Shown: positions 28,569 to 37,895, counted from the stretch's first letter. The stretch is DNA of 64,000 nucleotides from Paracholeplasma vituli (GCF_025446935.1 NZ_JAOEGN010000005.1:1-64000), one strand, 5' to 3'. Numbers and translations are program-made. The notes: generated from the sequence alone by a model not told the origin.

Positions 28569-30023
28569 TCATACTAGTAGCTGCTTCATTTCAGTTAAAA
28601 CGTATGTTACTGTGCTTTTCCCTGCGAGTGTTTGAGACAATTTAGACCCATGAATATTCAGGTCAAAGATTGCATTTACATTCGCTTTGTTATGTGCAAC
28701 CACAACAATAGAGCCATCTGGGTTTTCAAACGCAACTGTAATCACATTTGGGTTACTGGATAGAGCATCCACACGGGTAGCCCCTTTCGAAACAAATTTC
28801 GAAAAATGTCCAATTAAATAGTATTCTACATTTTTAGTGTAGGTTTCTGTTACAGGATCAATGGTAACGACACCGCGGCAGTTTGTACAACCTCCGTTTT
28901 GTGGCCCATGGTTTGGATTTAATGCAATGTTCCAAAGTAAGACACCCTTCGCACCATAACGCATGGAACCCATGAAGACGTTTTCCATATTCCAAGTCAT
29001 ATTATCGGCGAAGCTAGTAGCCCAAGCACCACCTGAACATTCTGTGAACCAGAATTCCATATTAGGGAATAGGCGTTGCATCTTCTCTGTATCTTCAACG
29101 CTACCTGCATAACAGTGGAAACCAGCGCCATCGACATAATTACGGGCGACACGGTCATTTAACACGGTCATCGGATATTGGGTGTTGTCCCAGTTGTGAT
29201 CATAAGCAATTATTTTAGTGTCAATACTTCTGTTTTCAAAGAGTCTACCTAAGGCAATGACGAGTTCAACTTGTTCACTCGCTGTCATGTACATCGAAGG
29301 ATACCCACCGGTTTGATGTAACGGTTCATTTTGTGGGGTGATCGCGTAAATTGGCAAGCCTAAGTTACCATAAGCTTCAATAAACTTAGCGAAATAGAGT
29401 GCATACGCCTCTTTGTAACCCATCAAGAGTTTGCCACCATTCATGGACTTATTATCTTTCATCCAAGCTGGGGCACTCCACGGTGAACCCATGAATTGAA
29501 TATCAGGATTTTTAGATTTTGCTAGTTGTAAAACGGGTACGACAGAGTCTAAATCTCTAGATAATGAGAATTGCTCCATATTCAAATCGGTTTCAGTAAC
29601 CGGAATGTCATTATAAGAATAATTGGATAATGCGAAATCAGATGCCCCCATTGGAATTCTCACAAAGGACATTTCAATACCTGTGTTAGAAAACAAATCA
29701 TTCATCAAGGCTTCTTTAGCTTCCGCAGAAAGGTTTTGAATAAGTACTGCTGAGGATTCTGTCATCGCAGCTCCAAACCCATCCATGGTTTGATATCGTT
29801 TAGAAGGATCAATTGTGAGCGCAATGCCAGTTAAAGTTTCGTAAAACTCTGTAACAGCATCTGTATTTTTTTCTAAGAGCTTCGTTTGATTCCCTGTTGT
29901 CACATAGGACTCAACGTTGTAGATTTTCTTCACAGGTATTTCTCCTTCTTCAGTATCCTTGCAGGCAATGAGTACTATAGAGCATAAGGATAGGATCAAT
30001 AATGACCAAATTTTCTTGTACAT
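28569..30023 (-). CDS. GH30 beta-glucanase lipoprotein (beta-1,6-glucanase/glucosylceramidase family)
   Basis: This 484-residue GH30 enzyme has a lipobox VLIAC (Cys21). The (beta/alpha)8 barrel shows the acid/base E233 in ITPQNEPLH and the nucleophile E328 in EFWFTECSGG, with the usual C-terminal beta-sandwich from about residue 420. With a GH16 laminarinase and a GH3 glucosidase encoded downstream, an endo-beta-1,6-glucanase acting on laminarin side branches is the best guess. Glucosylceramidase is the formal family alternative. The gene has its own promoter and operators. Confidence 0.92.
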   Translation of the reverse strand: MYKKIWSLLILSLCSIVLIACKDTEEGEIPVKKIYNVESYVTTGNQTKLLEKNTDAVTEFYETLTGIALTIDPSKRYQTMDGFGAAMTESSAVLIQNLSAEAKEALMNDLFSNTGIEMSFVRIPMGASDFALSNYSYNDIPVTETDLNMEQFSLSRDLDSVVPVLQLAKSKNPDIQFMGSPWSAPAWMKDNKSMNGGKLLMGYKEAYALYFAKFIEAYGNLGLPIYAITPQNEPLHQTGGYPSMYMTASEQVELVIALGRLFENRSIDTKIIAYDHNWDNTQYPMTVLNDRVARNYVDGAGFHCYAGSVEDTEKMQRLFPNMEFWFTECSGGAWATSFADNMTWNMENVFMGSMRYGAKGVLLWNIALNPNHGPQNGGCTNCRGVVTIDPVTETYTKNVEYYLIGHFSKFVSKGATRVDALSSNPNVITVAFENPDGSIVVVAHNKANVNAIFDLNIHGSKLSQTLAGKSTVTYVLTEMKQLLV

Positions 30024-30043
30024 GGATGCCTCCTTCGAGTTTA

Positions 30044-30155
30044 GGAAACCGATTTCGTAAAAACTTCAAACACATTATAACCGAGAATTTTCATTATGTA
30101 AAGCCTTACATGACAAGTTTCTTAAAAAATATGAATAAGCATGAAAGCGTTACTA
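30044..30155 (-). promoter_or_regulatory. GH30 promoter with flanking LacI-type operators
   Basis: On the minus strand TTTACA (30097-30102) and TATAAT (30074-30079) are separated by exactly 17 bp. A CG-centred palindrome GAAACCGATTTC lies just downstream of the -10 (30045-30056, start-site side), and TGAAAGCGTTAC lies upstream (30142-30153). Both resemble the boxes at 28442-28506, so one LacI-type regulator probably controls both transcription units, possibly with looping. Confidence 0.8.
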
Positions 30156-30174
30156 TTTAATCACTATATTTCCT

Positions 30175-30221
30175 TTTTAAAAAAAAGGGATCCAAATCTT
30201 TCGAAATGAGTAGCCCTTTTT
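30175..30221 (-). terminator. Terminator of the fatty-acid operon
   Basis: On the minus strand AAAAAGGG pairs with CCCTTTTT across a 24-nt segment that can itself pair, and a run of T follows. It lies directly after the stop of the FabK-like gene at 30228. Confidence 0.75.
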
Positions 30222-30227
30222 ATGGAT

Positions 30228-31643
30228 TTATGAGTTAAGTAAATAGTGGAGTACTTGTGTTGCTGAGTAACTGTATGTTTTCGGATCGATCAAAGGTTTT
30301 AAGCCATTTAAGTAATCACCTGAAGTAACTAAGTGTTTTTCAGTTGATCCATCTTTTCGAATCTGACCTAAACCAATACCTGCTACCAAACCATTGCAAA
30401 GACACTTTCTACCGACCGTATCTTCGACCTTGCCACCTTTTCTGACGTAATCCTCTACAGGCTCTGAAGGACAACGGTAACCAATTGATCCATTTTCTTT
30501 TCGATAAGCTTCTCTTAAATAACCAAGATCACATATCCGCTTCCGTGCTTGATATGTGGTTTCATCGGATAAAGTCCCCTCAATTTCAGCTACTTTGAAT
30601 GGGAATCCTGTTGGAGAGGCTTTGATGTCTGTCTTTACACGGACTTTTCCGTTTAAGACTTGTTCTAATACTTGTTTCTTCAGTTCGGGTTCGAATCCAG
30701 ATTCATTGGAGAAAGCAAACGCGGTTCCGACTTGGATTCCAACAGCGCCGAGTTCTAAAGCTTTCTTTAACCCTGTGTGATCACCAAATCCACCGGCTAA
30801 CCAAAATGGGAGATTTAAAGCTCTTAAGGCTTCAAAATCGACCAAGTCACGTTCACCGTAAATCGGTTCACCGGTTTCTGTAAGTGGGTATTTTCCCCGT
30901 GGCGGTGCGTTGTGTCCACCGGCTATCGGTAACTCAACCACAAAGCCATCAGGTGAGCCAAACTCACTTTTAGTCAAGTAGGTTGCGAGTGTATGAGAGC
31001 CAACAATGGCTAAAAATTGAGGTCTTTTCAGTTCTGGAAGTGATTCTCCTTTAGAAAAACTTAACGGCGAAAATGAAGACATCTCAATAGTATGTTCTGT
31101 TTCTTGAGCAATCTTTATAGGGAGCATGACATCCTCATGTTTCGTTAATTTTCGGATAATTTCGGGCATTCGGTGAGGAATCCCTGCACCCATCAAAATA
31201 TAGTCTACCCCAGCCAAAATAGCCCCATAGATAGAGGCTAAAGTGGGAAACTGAATTTTCTCTAAGAAGTTGATGCCAACGACACCTTTATGCCCTTTCT
31301 TCGCTAAATGTACTTCTACGAAATTGGCCACAACAATGAGTTCATTCAAATCTTCTGAAGGGTGAATGCTTGGCATCTCAACCATCCTAAACGGCTCGTG
31401 TGCTTCTTTTGGATGAAAACGGGCTTGGATGCGTTCGATCGTTTTTTTAAAGGGGAAGTGTTTCATCGCTTCCTCGTAGATTTCATTGCCTTTTTGCATG
31501 AGTCTACGAGCGAAGGTTATTGCGAGTGCGGTACCGGAGACCACACCGAGTTGGCCAGATTTAGAGACCGTATTGGCAAGAGTAGTTGAACTCACACCTA
31601 CGCCCATACCACCTTGGATAATTCGAGGTAAAGAAGATGTCAT
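30228..31643 (-). CDS. FMN-dependent nitronate monooxygenase/FabK-like oxidoreductase
   Basis: This 471-residue member of the NPD/FabK flavoprotein superfamily opens with PRIIQGGMGVGVSS. It has the flavin-binding AGGFGDHTGLKKALELGAVGIQVGTAF segment and VELPIAGGHNAPPRG in place of the FabK GGH motif. A C-terminal extension of about 110 residues with Cys-containing motifs (CDLGYLRE, YRCPSEP, GRKCLCNGL) distinguishes it from FabK and recalls the PfaD-like branch. It follows bioY by 24 bases. Possible roles are fatty-nitro detoxification or an unusual enoyl reduction; the second is less likely because a standard fabK is present. Confidence 0.8.
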   Translation of the reverse strand: MTSSLPRIIQGGMGVGVSSTTLANTVSKSGQLGVVSGTALAITFARRLMQKGNEIYEEAMKHFPFKKTIERIQARFHPKEAHEPFRMVEMPSIHPSEDLNELIVVANFVEVHLAKKGHKGVVGINFLEKIQFPTLASIYGAILAGVDYILMGAGIPHRMPEIIRKLTKHEDVMLPIKIAQETEHTIEMSSFSPLSFSKGESLPELKRPQFLAIVGSHTLATYLTKSEFGSPDGFVVELPIAGGHNAPPRGKYPLTETGEPIYGERDLVDFEALRALNLPFWLAGGFGDHTGLKKALELGAVGIQVGTAFAFSNESGFEPELKKQVLEQVLNGKVRVKTDIKASPTGFPFKVAEIEGTLSDETTYQARKRICDLGYLREAYRKENGSIGYRCPSEPVEDYVRKGGKVEDTVGRKCLCNGLVAGIGLGQIRKDGSTEKHLVTSGDYLNGLKPLIDPKTYSYSATQVLHYLLNS

Positions 31644-31667
31644 TACAGTTCCTTATTGGGGGTTGCC

Positions 31668-32204
31668 CTAATGTGTAGATAGTTCGTATAAAGATGGCAT
31701 TTTTCTGTACACAGTGTGTGCAATGACCATTTTGATGAGGTCAAATGGCACAAATGGAAGTAATAAAAGTAACGCTTGTACATAATTCATTTCTAATACG
31801 TAAGCAAGCCATAAAGCCGCTCCACCGTATAGGATAATAACACCAAATAGAATGGTTACTATCCAGTCTTGAACGACATTTTTATCTTTGGATTTTAAGG
31901 ATGCTATCGCATAGGTAATTAAAGGAAACCCGACTAAGAACCCACCGGATGGACCGAGGATCGCTGACAACCCACTTTGACCATTTGAGAAGACCGGTAA
32001 TCCAAAGAGACCGATGACTAAATATAAAAGCACAATCAGTAGCGCATCGGTTTTATTGAAAAGGTACGCAATGAGAAAAATCACCATGGTTTGAATTGTA
32101 AATGGGACCCCACCAAAAAGCAAAATCGGTGGGATTAAGTAGACAGATATGCATAAAACAGCCGTCATGGCGGCTATTTTTATCAAACGGTTTAATGAAC
32201 TCAT
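31668..32204 (-). CDS. bioY: BioY biotin transporter substrate-binding subunit
   Basis: This 178-residue membrane protein has about six helices and the BioY core (LFGGVPFTIQTMVIFLIAY, then LIVLLYLVIGLFGLPVF and ILGPSGGFLVGFPL). It is the S component of a biotin ECF importer; the EcfA/EcfT energising module is not in the window. It shares one base with birA at 32204, which couples biotin import to protein biotinylation and to the AccB biotin acceptor in the same operon. Confidence 0.93.
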   Translation of the reverse strand: MSSLNRLIKIAAMTAVLCISVYLIPPILLFGGVPFTIQTMVIFLIAYLFNKTDALLIVLLYLVIGLFGLPVFSNGQSGLSAILGPSGGFLVGFPLITYAIASLKSKDKNVVQDWIVTILFGVIILYGGAALWLAYVLEMNYVQALLLLLPFVPFDLIKMVIAHTVYRKMPSLYELSTH

Positions 32205-32722
32205 TAGATGTCTCCGTAAGTACTTAACAAATGATGGATTAAGGCTTCAAATAGCGCATCCACATCCCAGGTTTGATTTGCTTCTATTGCCATAGATGTC
32301 GCATTCAAGCCTTCAAATTGGGTTTGATTTACATTCAATCCAAATCCGATAACGACATACGTTAATTGGTTGGTTTCACTTTGGGTTTCCGTCAAGATTC
32401 CGCAGATTTTACGCTCTCCAACGTATAAATCATTGGGTGCTTTAAAGACCACTTTTAACCCTCTTTCAGTTAGAAATTGCATTAAGCCTTGTTCGATCCA
32501 AGCCTTATAAGCATTAACTTTTTGAACATGAATATCCTTTAATAACACAGAACACAGGATGTTTTCATTCGGATTAGACACCCAAGTACGGTCAAATTGA
32601 CCACGGCCTTGGGTCTGGTGTCTTGTTCTTACGAACGTAAGGTGGTTTAAAGCTTCTTGGTAGGTTTTTAGAAAGGTGTTGGTGGAGTCTAAGGTTTTGA
32701 ATTCTAAAATGGTGTAACTCAT
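32204..32722 (-). CDS. birA: Biotin-protein ligase without the DNA-binding domain
   Basis: The ATG at 32722 overlaps the fabZ stop (TGATG) and has AGGT six bases upstream, giving 172 residues. The ligase core is clear: HQTQGRGQFDRTWVS is the biotinyl-adenylate loop, and KAPNDLYVGERKICGIL is the catalytic-lysine region. At this length it lacks the N-terminal winged helix of regulatory BirA and is somewhat shorter at the C-terminus, so it is a monofunctional enzyme. It should biotinylate the Lys in EAMKIM of AccB. Confidence 0.92.
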   Translation of the reverse strand: MSYTILEFKTLDSTNTFLKTYQEALNHLTFVRTRHQTQGRGQFDRTWVSNPNENILCSVLLKDIHVQKVNAYKAWIEQGLMQFLTERGLKVVFKAPNDLYVGERKICGILTETQSETNQLTYVVIGFGLNVNQTQFEGLNATSMAIEANQTWDVDALFEALIHHLLSTYGDI

Positions 32723-33147
32723 CAATTACCTACTGCAAACGAAATATTCGCTTCGCAAACCAGTTCATCATTCACATAGGCTCTACCATATCCAAATCCA
32801 AAAGGTCCACGAATCTTGGTGATTTCACATTCTAAGATGAGTGTATCTCCAGGTAAAACACTCTTACGAAATTTCGCCGATTCAATACCTGTAAAAAACG
32901 CAATCTTGCCTTGATAAGCTTCTCCAGATAAGAGTGCTACTGCCCCTACTTGTGCAAGAGATTCAATGATTAACACACCTGGCATGACCGGTTTAGAAGG
33001 GAAATGTCCTTTGAAGTAATCCTCTGTTAGCTTAACATACTTCACTCCCAGAGCTTTTTTTAGTGGTTCTAAAGACTTTATCTCATCAATCATTAAGAAA
33101 GGATCACGATGGGGTAGTATCGCTTTGATTTGTTCTTGATTAAGCAT
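32722..33147 (-). CDS. fabZ: 3-hydroxyacyl-ACP dehydratase FabZ
   Basis: This 141-residue hot-dog-fold dehydratase has the family motifs LPHRDPFLMIDEI (catalytic His) and GHFPSKPVMPGVLIIESLAQ (catalytic Glu on the central helix). It dehydrates 3-hydroxyacyl-ACP in each elongation cycle. It overlaps fabF by 8 bases and the birA start. There is no fabA or fabM, so how or whether unsaturated fatty acids are made is not shown here. Confidence 0.95.
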   Translation of the reverse strand: MLNQEQIKAILPHRDPFLMIDEIKSLEPLKKALGVKYVKLTEDYFKGHFPSKPVMPGVLIIESLAQVGAVALLSGEAYQGKIAFFTGIESAKFRKSVLPGDTLILECEITKIRGPFGFGYGRAYVNDELVCEANISFAVGN

Positions 33148-34384
33148 TCTCAGTCACCTTTTTGAAAATGATGGCTGCATTTTGTCCACCAAACCCAATG
33201 TTGATATTCATACCGTATATGTGATCTCTTTTCACAGCCACATTCGGTGTGTAGTTTAAATCACAGTCTGGATCCGGATTTTGATAGTTAATGGTTGGTG
33301 GAATCATCCCTGTTTGTAAAGCTTTGATCACAGCAATGGTTTCAATGGCACCTGCAGCGCCTAAAGCGTGGCCGGTCATGGATTTTGTTGAGGAGATATT
33401 GATGCCATAAGCGGCTTCTTTAAAGGCTTTTTTAATGCCCATAGTTTCGTATTTATCGTTGAGCACGGTTGAGGTTCCATGCGCATTGATGTAGCCAATA
33501 TCGCTCGGTTCAATATTTGCGTCTTTTAGGGCTTGTGTTAAACAGTTAGTAATCCCTTTCGCTTCTTCATCGGGAGAGGTCATATGGAACGCATCGGTTG
33601 TGGTGCCATAGCCTACCAGTTCTGCTAGAATGTGAGCTCCACGTTTTTTAGCATGTTCGTATTCTTCCAAAATAAGAATCCCAGCCCCTTCTGCAATTAC
33701 AAAACCACTTCTGTCGTGGTCAAATGGAATCGAGGCACGGTCTTTATTATTGGAGGTGTTTAGTGCTTTCATCGCAGCAAACCCACCTACACCGATTGCG
33801 TTTACGGGTGCTTCAGCACCCCCTGCCATCGCGATTTCTAAGTAGCCATCTCGAATGTAGCGGAAGGCTTCACCAATCGAGTTGGTTGCGGCTGAGCATG
33901 CTGTAACCTGAGGTAAGTTAGGACCATAGATTTGATATTTAATACCTATCTTGGCCCCGATTAAATTGATGATGGAGTTTGGGATAAAAAATGGCGACAT
34001 ACGGTCTTGACCACGATTTGCATAAGTGGATACCTCTTCTTGAATGGTGTTTAGTCCACCGATGCCACTTCCGATAAACAATCCAAATCGGGTACGGTCA
34101 ATTTCAGCATTTTCTAGTTTCGCTTGTTTATACGCTTCATCTGCTGCAATCAAAGCGAGTAAGACCGAACGGTCTGAACGCTTGACTTCCTTGCGGTCAA
34201 TGAAGGCTTCAAAATCTAAGTTTTTCACTTCACCAGCCAGTTTAACTTTCCAGTTTGTAGTGTCTTCTAATGTAATCAAATCGATACCGTTTTTGCCTTC
34301 AATCATTGCTTGAAAGCTGGATTCTACGGTATTGCCTATGGGACTTACGAGTCCCATACCGGTAACAACAACGCGTCTTTTCAT
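33140..34384 (-). CDS. fabF: 3-oxoacyl-ACP synthase II FabF
   Basis: This 414-residue condensing enzyme has the full catalytic triad: Cys in VTACSAATNS, His in NAHGTSTVLND, and His in SMTGHALGAAG. It elongates acyl-ACP with malonyl-ACP. It follows fabG with no gap and overlaps fabZ by 8 bases. No fabB is present, so FabF is the only elongating synthase in this cluster. Confidence 0.96.
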   Translation of the reverse strand: MKRRVVVTGMGLVSPIGNTVESSFQAMIEGKNGIDLITLEDTTNWKVKLAGEVKNLDFEAFIDRKEVKRSDRSVLLALIAADEAYKQAKLENAEIDRTRFGLFIGSGIGGLNTIQEEVSTYANRGQDRMSPFFIPNSIINLIGAKIGIKYQIYGPNLPQVTACSAATNSIGEAFRYIRDGYLEIAMAGGAEAPVNAIGVGGFAAMKALNTSNNKDRASIPFDHDRSGFVIAEGAGILILEEYEHAKKRGAHILAELVGYGTTTDAFHMTSPDEEAKGITNCLTQALKDANIEPSDIGYINAHGTSTVLNDKYETMGIKKAFKEAAYGINISSTKSMTGHALGAAGAIETIAVIKALQTGMIPPTINYQNPDPDCDLNYTPNVAVKRDHIYGMNINIGFGGQNAAIIFKKVTENA

Positions 34385-35128
34385 CTACATCACCAACCCG
34401 CCGTCAACTTCTAAGGTATGACCGGTAATATAGGCGCCATTTGGGCTAGCTAAGAAAGCAACAACTTCTGCAACCTCAACATCTTGTCCAAAGCGTTTCA
34501 AAGGGATTTGAGCTTGCCATTGATTACGAATGTCATCGGAGAGTTTACGCGTCATATCGGTTTCAATAAACCCAGGTGCGACTGCATTTACAGTCACGCC
34601 ACGACTTGCGAATTCACGTGCTAAGGATTTCGTTAACCCAATCACACCTGCTTTCGCTGCGCTGTAATTGGTTTGCCCAGCATTACCAAGTACACCCGAT
34701 ACCGAGGAGATATTGATCACACGACCATAACCGGATTTTAAAAGTGTTTTGGATGCGTGTTTGCACATATTCCATACCCCTTTTAAGTTCGTATCTAGGA
34801 CACGGTCAAATTGGGTTTCACTCATTCGTAGAATCAAAGCATCATCGGTAATCCCAGCGTTATTAACTAAGATATTTAATCCACCGAAACGATTGATGGT
34901 TTCGTTCACGAGTTTTTCGGCTTCTTCGTATTTTGAGATATCCGCTTGAACGATGTGTGCTTCGCCACCATTCGCTTCGATTTCCGCTTTTAAGCTTTGA
35001 GCTGCTTCACTCGATCTGTTGTAATTAATGACGACTTTCGCGCCATAGGTTGCCAATGTTTTGGTAATGGCACGACCGATGCCGGCTGCGCCACCGGTGA
35101 TGATTGCTACTTTATTGGATAAATCCAT
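34385..35128 (-). CDS. fabG: 3-oxoacyl-ACP reductase FabG
   Basis: This 247-residue short-chain dehydrogenase has the NADP-binding GGAAGIGRAI, the NNAG motif and the catalytic Ser-Tyr-Lys in ISSVSGVLGNAGQTNYSAAKAG. The C-terminal VDGGLVM is typical of FabG. It reduces 3-oxoacyl-ACP. The start overlaps the end of fabD by 17 bases. Confidence 0.96.
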   Translation of the reverse strand: MDLSNKVAIITGGAAGIGRAITKTLATYGAKVVINYNRSSEAAQSLKAEIEANGGEAHIVQADISKYEEAEKLVNETINRFGGLNILVNNAGITDDALILRMSETQFDRVLDTNLKGVWNMCKHASKTLLKSGYGRVINISSVSGVLGNAGQTNYSAAKAGVIGLTKSLAREFASRGVTVNAVAPGFIETDMTRKLSDDIRNQWQAQIPLKRFGQDVEVAEVVAFLASPNGAYITGHTLEVDGGLVM

Positions 35129-36038
35129 GGATTGTTAACCATCCTTTCAAATTGTCTAATTCTACGTATTTCCCAAAACTGAACGATTCTACGTTGGGAT
35201 TGATTTTCTTAACCAGTGGCCCTAAAACTTGTCCGGGTCCTATTTCGAGAAAATGTGTAAATCCATCTTTGATCATCTGTTCAATTGTTTGTTGAAATCG
35301 AACCGATTGATAGATTTGTTTGACCATTTCGGATTTTAAGGTATTTATGTTTGCTACTTGAGCGGTAGTATTTAAATATAGTGGGTAACTAGGTGAAGCT
35401 AAGTCGACCTCACTCAATGCTTGTTCAAACTTTAATGCTGCTTGTTTCATAAGCGGCGAGTGAAAAGCCCCTGACACTGCTAGTTGAATCACTCTTTTTG
35501 CCCCTAAATTCTTAAGGGTCATTTCGGTTTCACTGAATGCAGTTAGTTCACCACTAATAACCGTTTGAACTGGGCTATTGTAATTTGCACAAACGACCAC
35601 TCCCGATTGAACTTGCTTCAAACCATTTTCGATGGTTTGCGCATCGAGACCCAATACAGCTGCCATAAACCCTTTGGTTTCGAGTGTCGCTTCATGCATT
35701 GCAAGTGCACGTTGATAGACGAGTTTGATTGCTTTGTCAAACGAAAGTACGTTTGAAGCATAGAGTCCCGAGTATTCACCTAAACTGAATCCGGTCATCC
35801 CTTCAAACTTAGGTTTAAGAGACAATAACGCATCGAATGCCAAACGTGAAGCAGTCAAAACGGATAGTTGAGTAAAGCGTGTTTCATTGAGATTTTCACC
35901 AGTTGTGATAACCGCTTCAATGTCTAGATTGGTTAATACTTTAACGTGATTCAATACATCTTTATGATTAGGAAAATCCAAACCCATACCGACATATTGA
36001 GCTCCTTGACCAGGAAACAATATGGCCAATTTGCTCAT
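35112..36038 (-). CDS. fabD: Malonyl-CoA:ACP transacylase FabD
   Basis: This 308-residue transacylase has the oxyanion motif FPGQGAQYVGMG, the nucleophile elbow GFSLGEYSG and the catalytic His in SGAFHSPLM. It moves malonate from CoA to ACP. It shares one base with fabK. The acyl carrier protein gene, often found next to fabD or fabF, is missing from this operon and must lie elsewhere. Confidence 0.95.
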   Translation of the reverse strand: MSKLAILFPGQGAQYVGMGLDFPNHKDVLNHVKVLTNLDIEAVITTGENLNETRFTQLSVLTASRLAFDALLSLKPKFEGMTGFSLGEYSGLYASNVLSFDKAIKLVYQRALAMHEATLETKGFMAAVLGLDAQTIENGLKQVQSGVVVCANYNSPVQTVISGELTAFSETEMTLKNLGAKRVIQLAVSGAFHSPLMKQAALKFEQALSEVDLASPSYPLYLNTTAQVANINTLKSEMVKQIYQSVRFQQTIEQMIKDGFTHFLEIGPGQVLGPLVKKINPNVESFSFGKYVELDNLKGWLTIHGFIQ

Positions 36039-36970
36039 TATAAAACAACCAACTGACTACGATATTGATCCACACCATCGAACAGATCGCTTAAAACTTG
36101 TTGAACGGTGCGAACTTCTTTGATCAACCCTGAAATTTGTCCAGCCATGAATGACCCACGGTCAATATCGCCATCAAAGACCGCACGACGTAAGGACCCC
36201 AGTGTAAGTTTTTCAAGTTCAGCGAGAGGCACACCTTGGTCGGCGATGCGTAAGTATTCGACAGCCATTTTGTTCTTTAAAACACGTACAGGTGCACCTG
36301 TTCCACGACCGGTAACAACCGTATCGGTATCTTTCGCATCTAAAATGATTTGTTTATAGTTATCATGCACTGGGCATTCTTTGGTTGCCAAAAGGACAGT
36401 TCCTACTTGAACCCCTTTTGCACCCAAGGCGAAGGCTGCTAATACACCGCGTTGATCGGCGATGCCCCCTGCAGCGATTACCGGAATGCTAACTGCATCA
36501 GCAACTTGTGGAATGAGTGCCATTGTAGTCAGTTCACCAATATGACCACCAGATTCCGTACCTTCTGCTACCACTGCATCTACCCCCGCACGTTCCATAC
36601 GAACGGCTAAGGCCACCGATGGGACAACTGGAATAATCTTAATGCCTGCTGCTTTCCAAGCTGGAATATACACACCTGGAGAACCAGCCCCAGTTGTAAC
36701 GACTTTAACACCTTCTTCGATAACCACTTGAGCAATGTCTTTCGCATGTGGACTCATCAACATGATATTCACACCAAACGGTTTATCCGTTAAGGTTTTG
36801 CATTTTCTAATTTCATTTCGAACCCATTCTGCATCGTAGCCACCAGCTCCGATTAAACCTAAGCCACCCGCATTGGATACAGCACTTGCGAGTACTGCGG
36901 TTGCGATATTCGCCATCCCCCCTTGAATGATGGGGTATTTAGTTCCTAAAATTTCTGTAATGTTTTTCAT
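36038..36970 (-). CDS. fabK: Enoyl-ACP reductase II FabK (FMN)
   Basis: The ATG at 36970 is preferred, with GGAGGT five bases upstream; the upstream in-frame extension lies within fabH. The 310-residue protein has the FabK/NPD flavin fold: PIIQGGMANIAT, VVAEGTESGGHIG (GGH at the active site), AAGGIADQRGV and GAKGVQVGT. It performs the last reduction of the elongation cycle. FabK rather than FabI implies intrinsic triclosan insensitivity at this step. It starts one base after the fabH stop. Confidence 0.95.
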   Translation of the reverse strand: MKNITEILGTKYPIIQGGMANIATAVLASAVSNAGGLGLIGAGGYDAEWVRNEIRKCKTLTDKPFGVNIMLMSPHAKDIAQVVIEEGVKVVTTGAGSPGVYIPAWKAAGIKIIPVVPSVALAVRMERAGVDAVVAEGTESGGHIGELTTMALIPQVADAVSIPVIAAGGIADQRGVLAAFALGAKGVQVGTVLLATKECPVHDNYKQIILDAKDTDTVVTGRGTGAPVRVLKNKMAVEYLRIADQGVPLAELEKLTLGSLRRAVFDGDIDRGSFMAGQISGLIKEVRTVQQVLSDLFDGVDQYRSQLVVL

Positions 36971-36971
36971 A

Positions 36972-37895
36972 TTAGACCTCCACGATGGCGGATCCCCAAG
37001 TGAATCCTCCACCAAATCCTACCAATAGGACACGTTTATTTTTGTTGTTTGCTTGATATTCTGAAATGAGGATTGGAATGCTCGCTGCGGAGGTATTCCC
37101 ATAGGTTGATATATTCAGTTCAAATTTAGACATCGGAATGCCCATGGATTTGGAAACCGATAAAATAATACGTTCATTTGCTTGATGCGGTAATATCGCA
37201 TCAATGTCGTCTATTGTTAATTGATTGACCTCTAAAATGTGACGAATACTTTTTTCTACAACATCGGTTGCGAACTGATACACTCTTTTTCCATCCATAC
37301 GAATGGTTTTTTCAACTGTAAGCACATCGGCTAAATCTGCCTTTGAAGCATTATAGAACGATGCTTTTGCATTTGGATCTGATTCAATCACTACAGCCCC
37401 TGCACCATCTCCAAAGAGAATACAGGTATTTCTATCGGTGTAGTCAATGACATTTGATAACCGTTCAGACCCAATCACCAGTGCACTTTGATAGTGATTA
37501 CTTGATATCAGTGCAGAAGCAATCTCTAAAGCATACACAAAGCCTGTACAAGCTGCATTAACATCAAAGCTCATAATGCCTTCTTTAAGGCCTAATCTGC
37601 CCATAACGAGGTTTGCAACCGAGGGTGTTTGACGCTCAGAAGTAATTGTAGCGACAATGACTAAATCGATTTTGGATCGATCGTAATTGGCTTTTTCAAT
37701 CGCGTCTAGGGCTGCATAATAAGCCATATCGGTTGCAGTTTCTGTATCTGCTTTACGGCGTTCTTTGATCCCTGTTCGACTGGTAATCCAATCGTCTGTA
37801 GTCTCTACTATTTTTTCTAAATCTGAATTGGTAACAATGGTGCTTGGGGTATATTTACCGGAAGTCGCCACTTTAATCTTGTGTGTGTTCAACAT
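36972..37895 (-). CDS. fabH: 3-oxoacyl-ACP synthase III FabH
   Basis: This 307-residue initiating ketosynthase has Cys in NAACTGFVYA, His in LPHQANERI and Asn in STYGNTSAAS. It condenses an acyl-CoA primer with malonyl-ACP to start chains. It overlaps the accA end by 23 bases and has GAAGGAG ahead of its ATG. The position between accA and fabK is consistent with a complete synthesis operon. Confidence 0.96.
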   Translation of the reverse strand: MLNTHKIKVATSGKYTPSTIVTNSDLEKIVETTDDWITSRTGIKERRKADTETATDMAYYAALDAIEKANYDRSKIDLVIVATITSERQTPSVANLVMGRLGLKEGIMSFDVNAACTGFVYALEIASALISSNHYQSALVIGSERLSNVIDYTDRNTCILFGDGAGAVVIESDPNAKASFYNASKADLADVLTVEKTIRMDGKRVYQFATDVVEKSIRHILEVNQLTIDDIDAILPHQANERIILSVSKSMGIPMSKFELNISTYGNTSAASIPILISEYQANNKNKRVLLVGFGGGFTWGSAIVEV

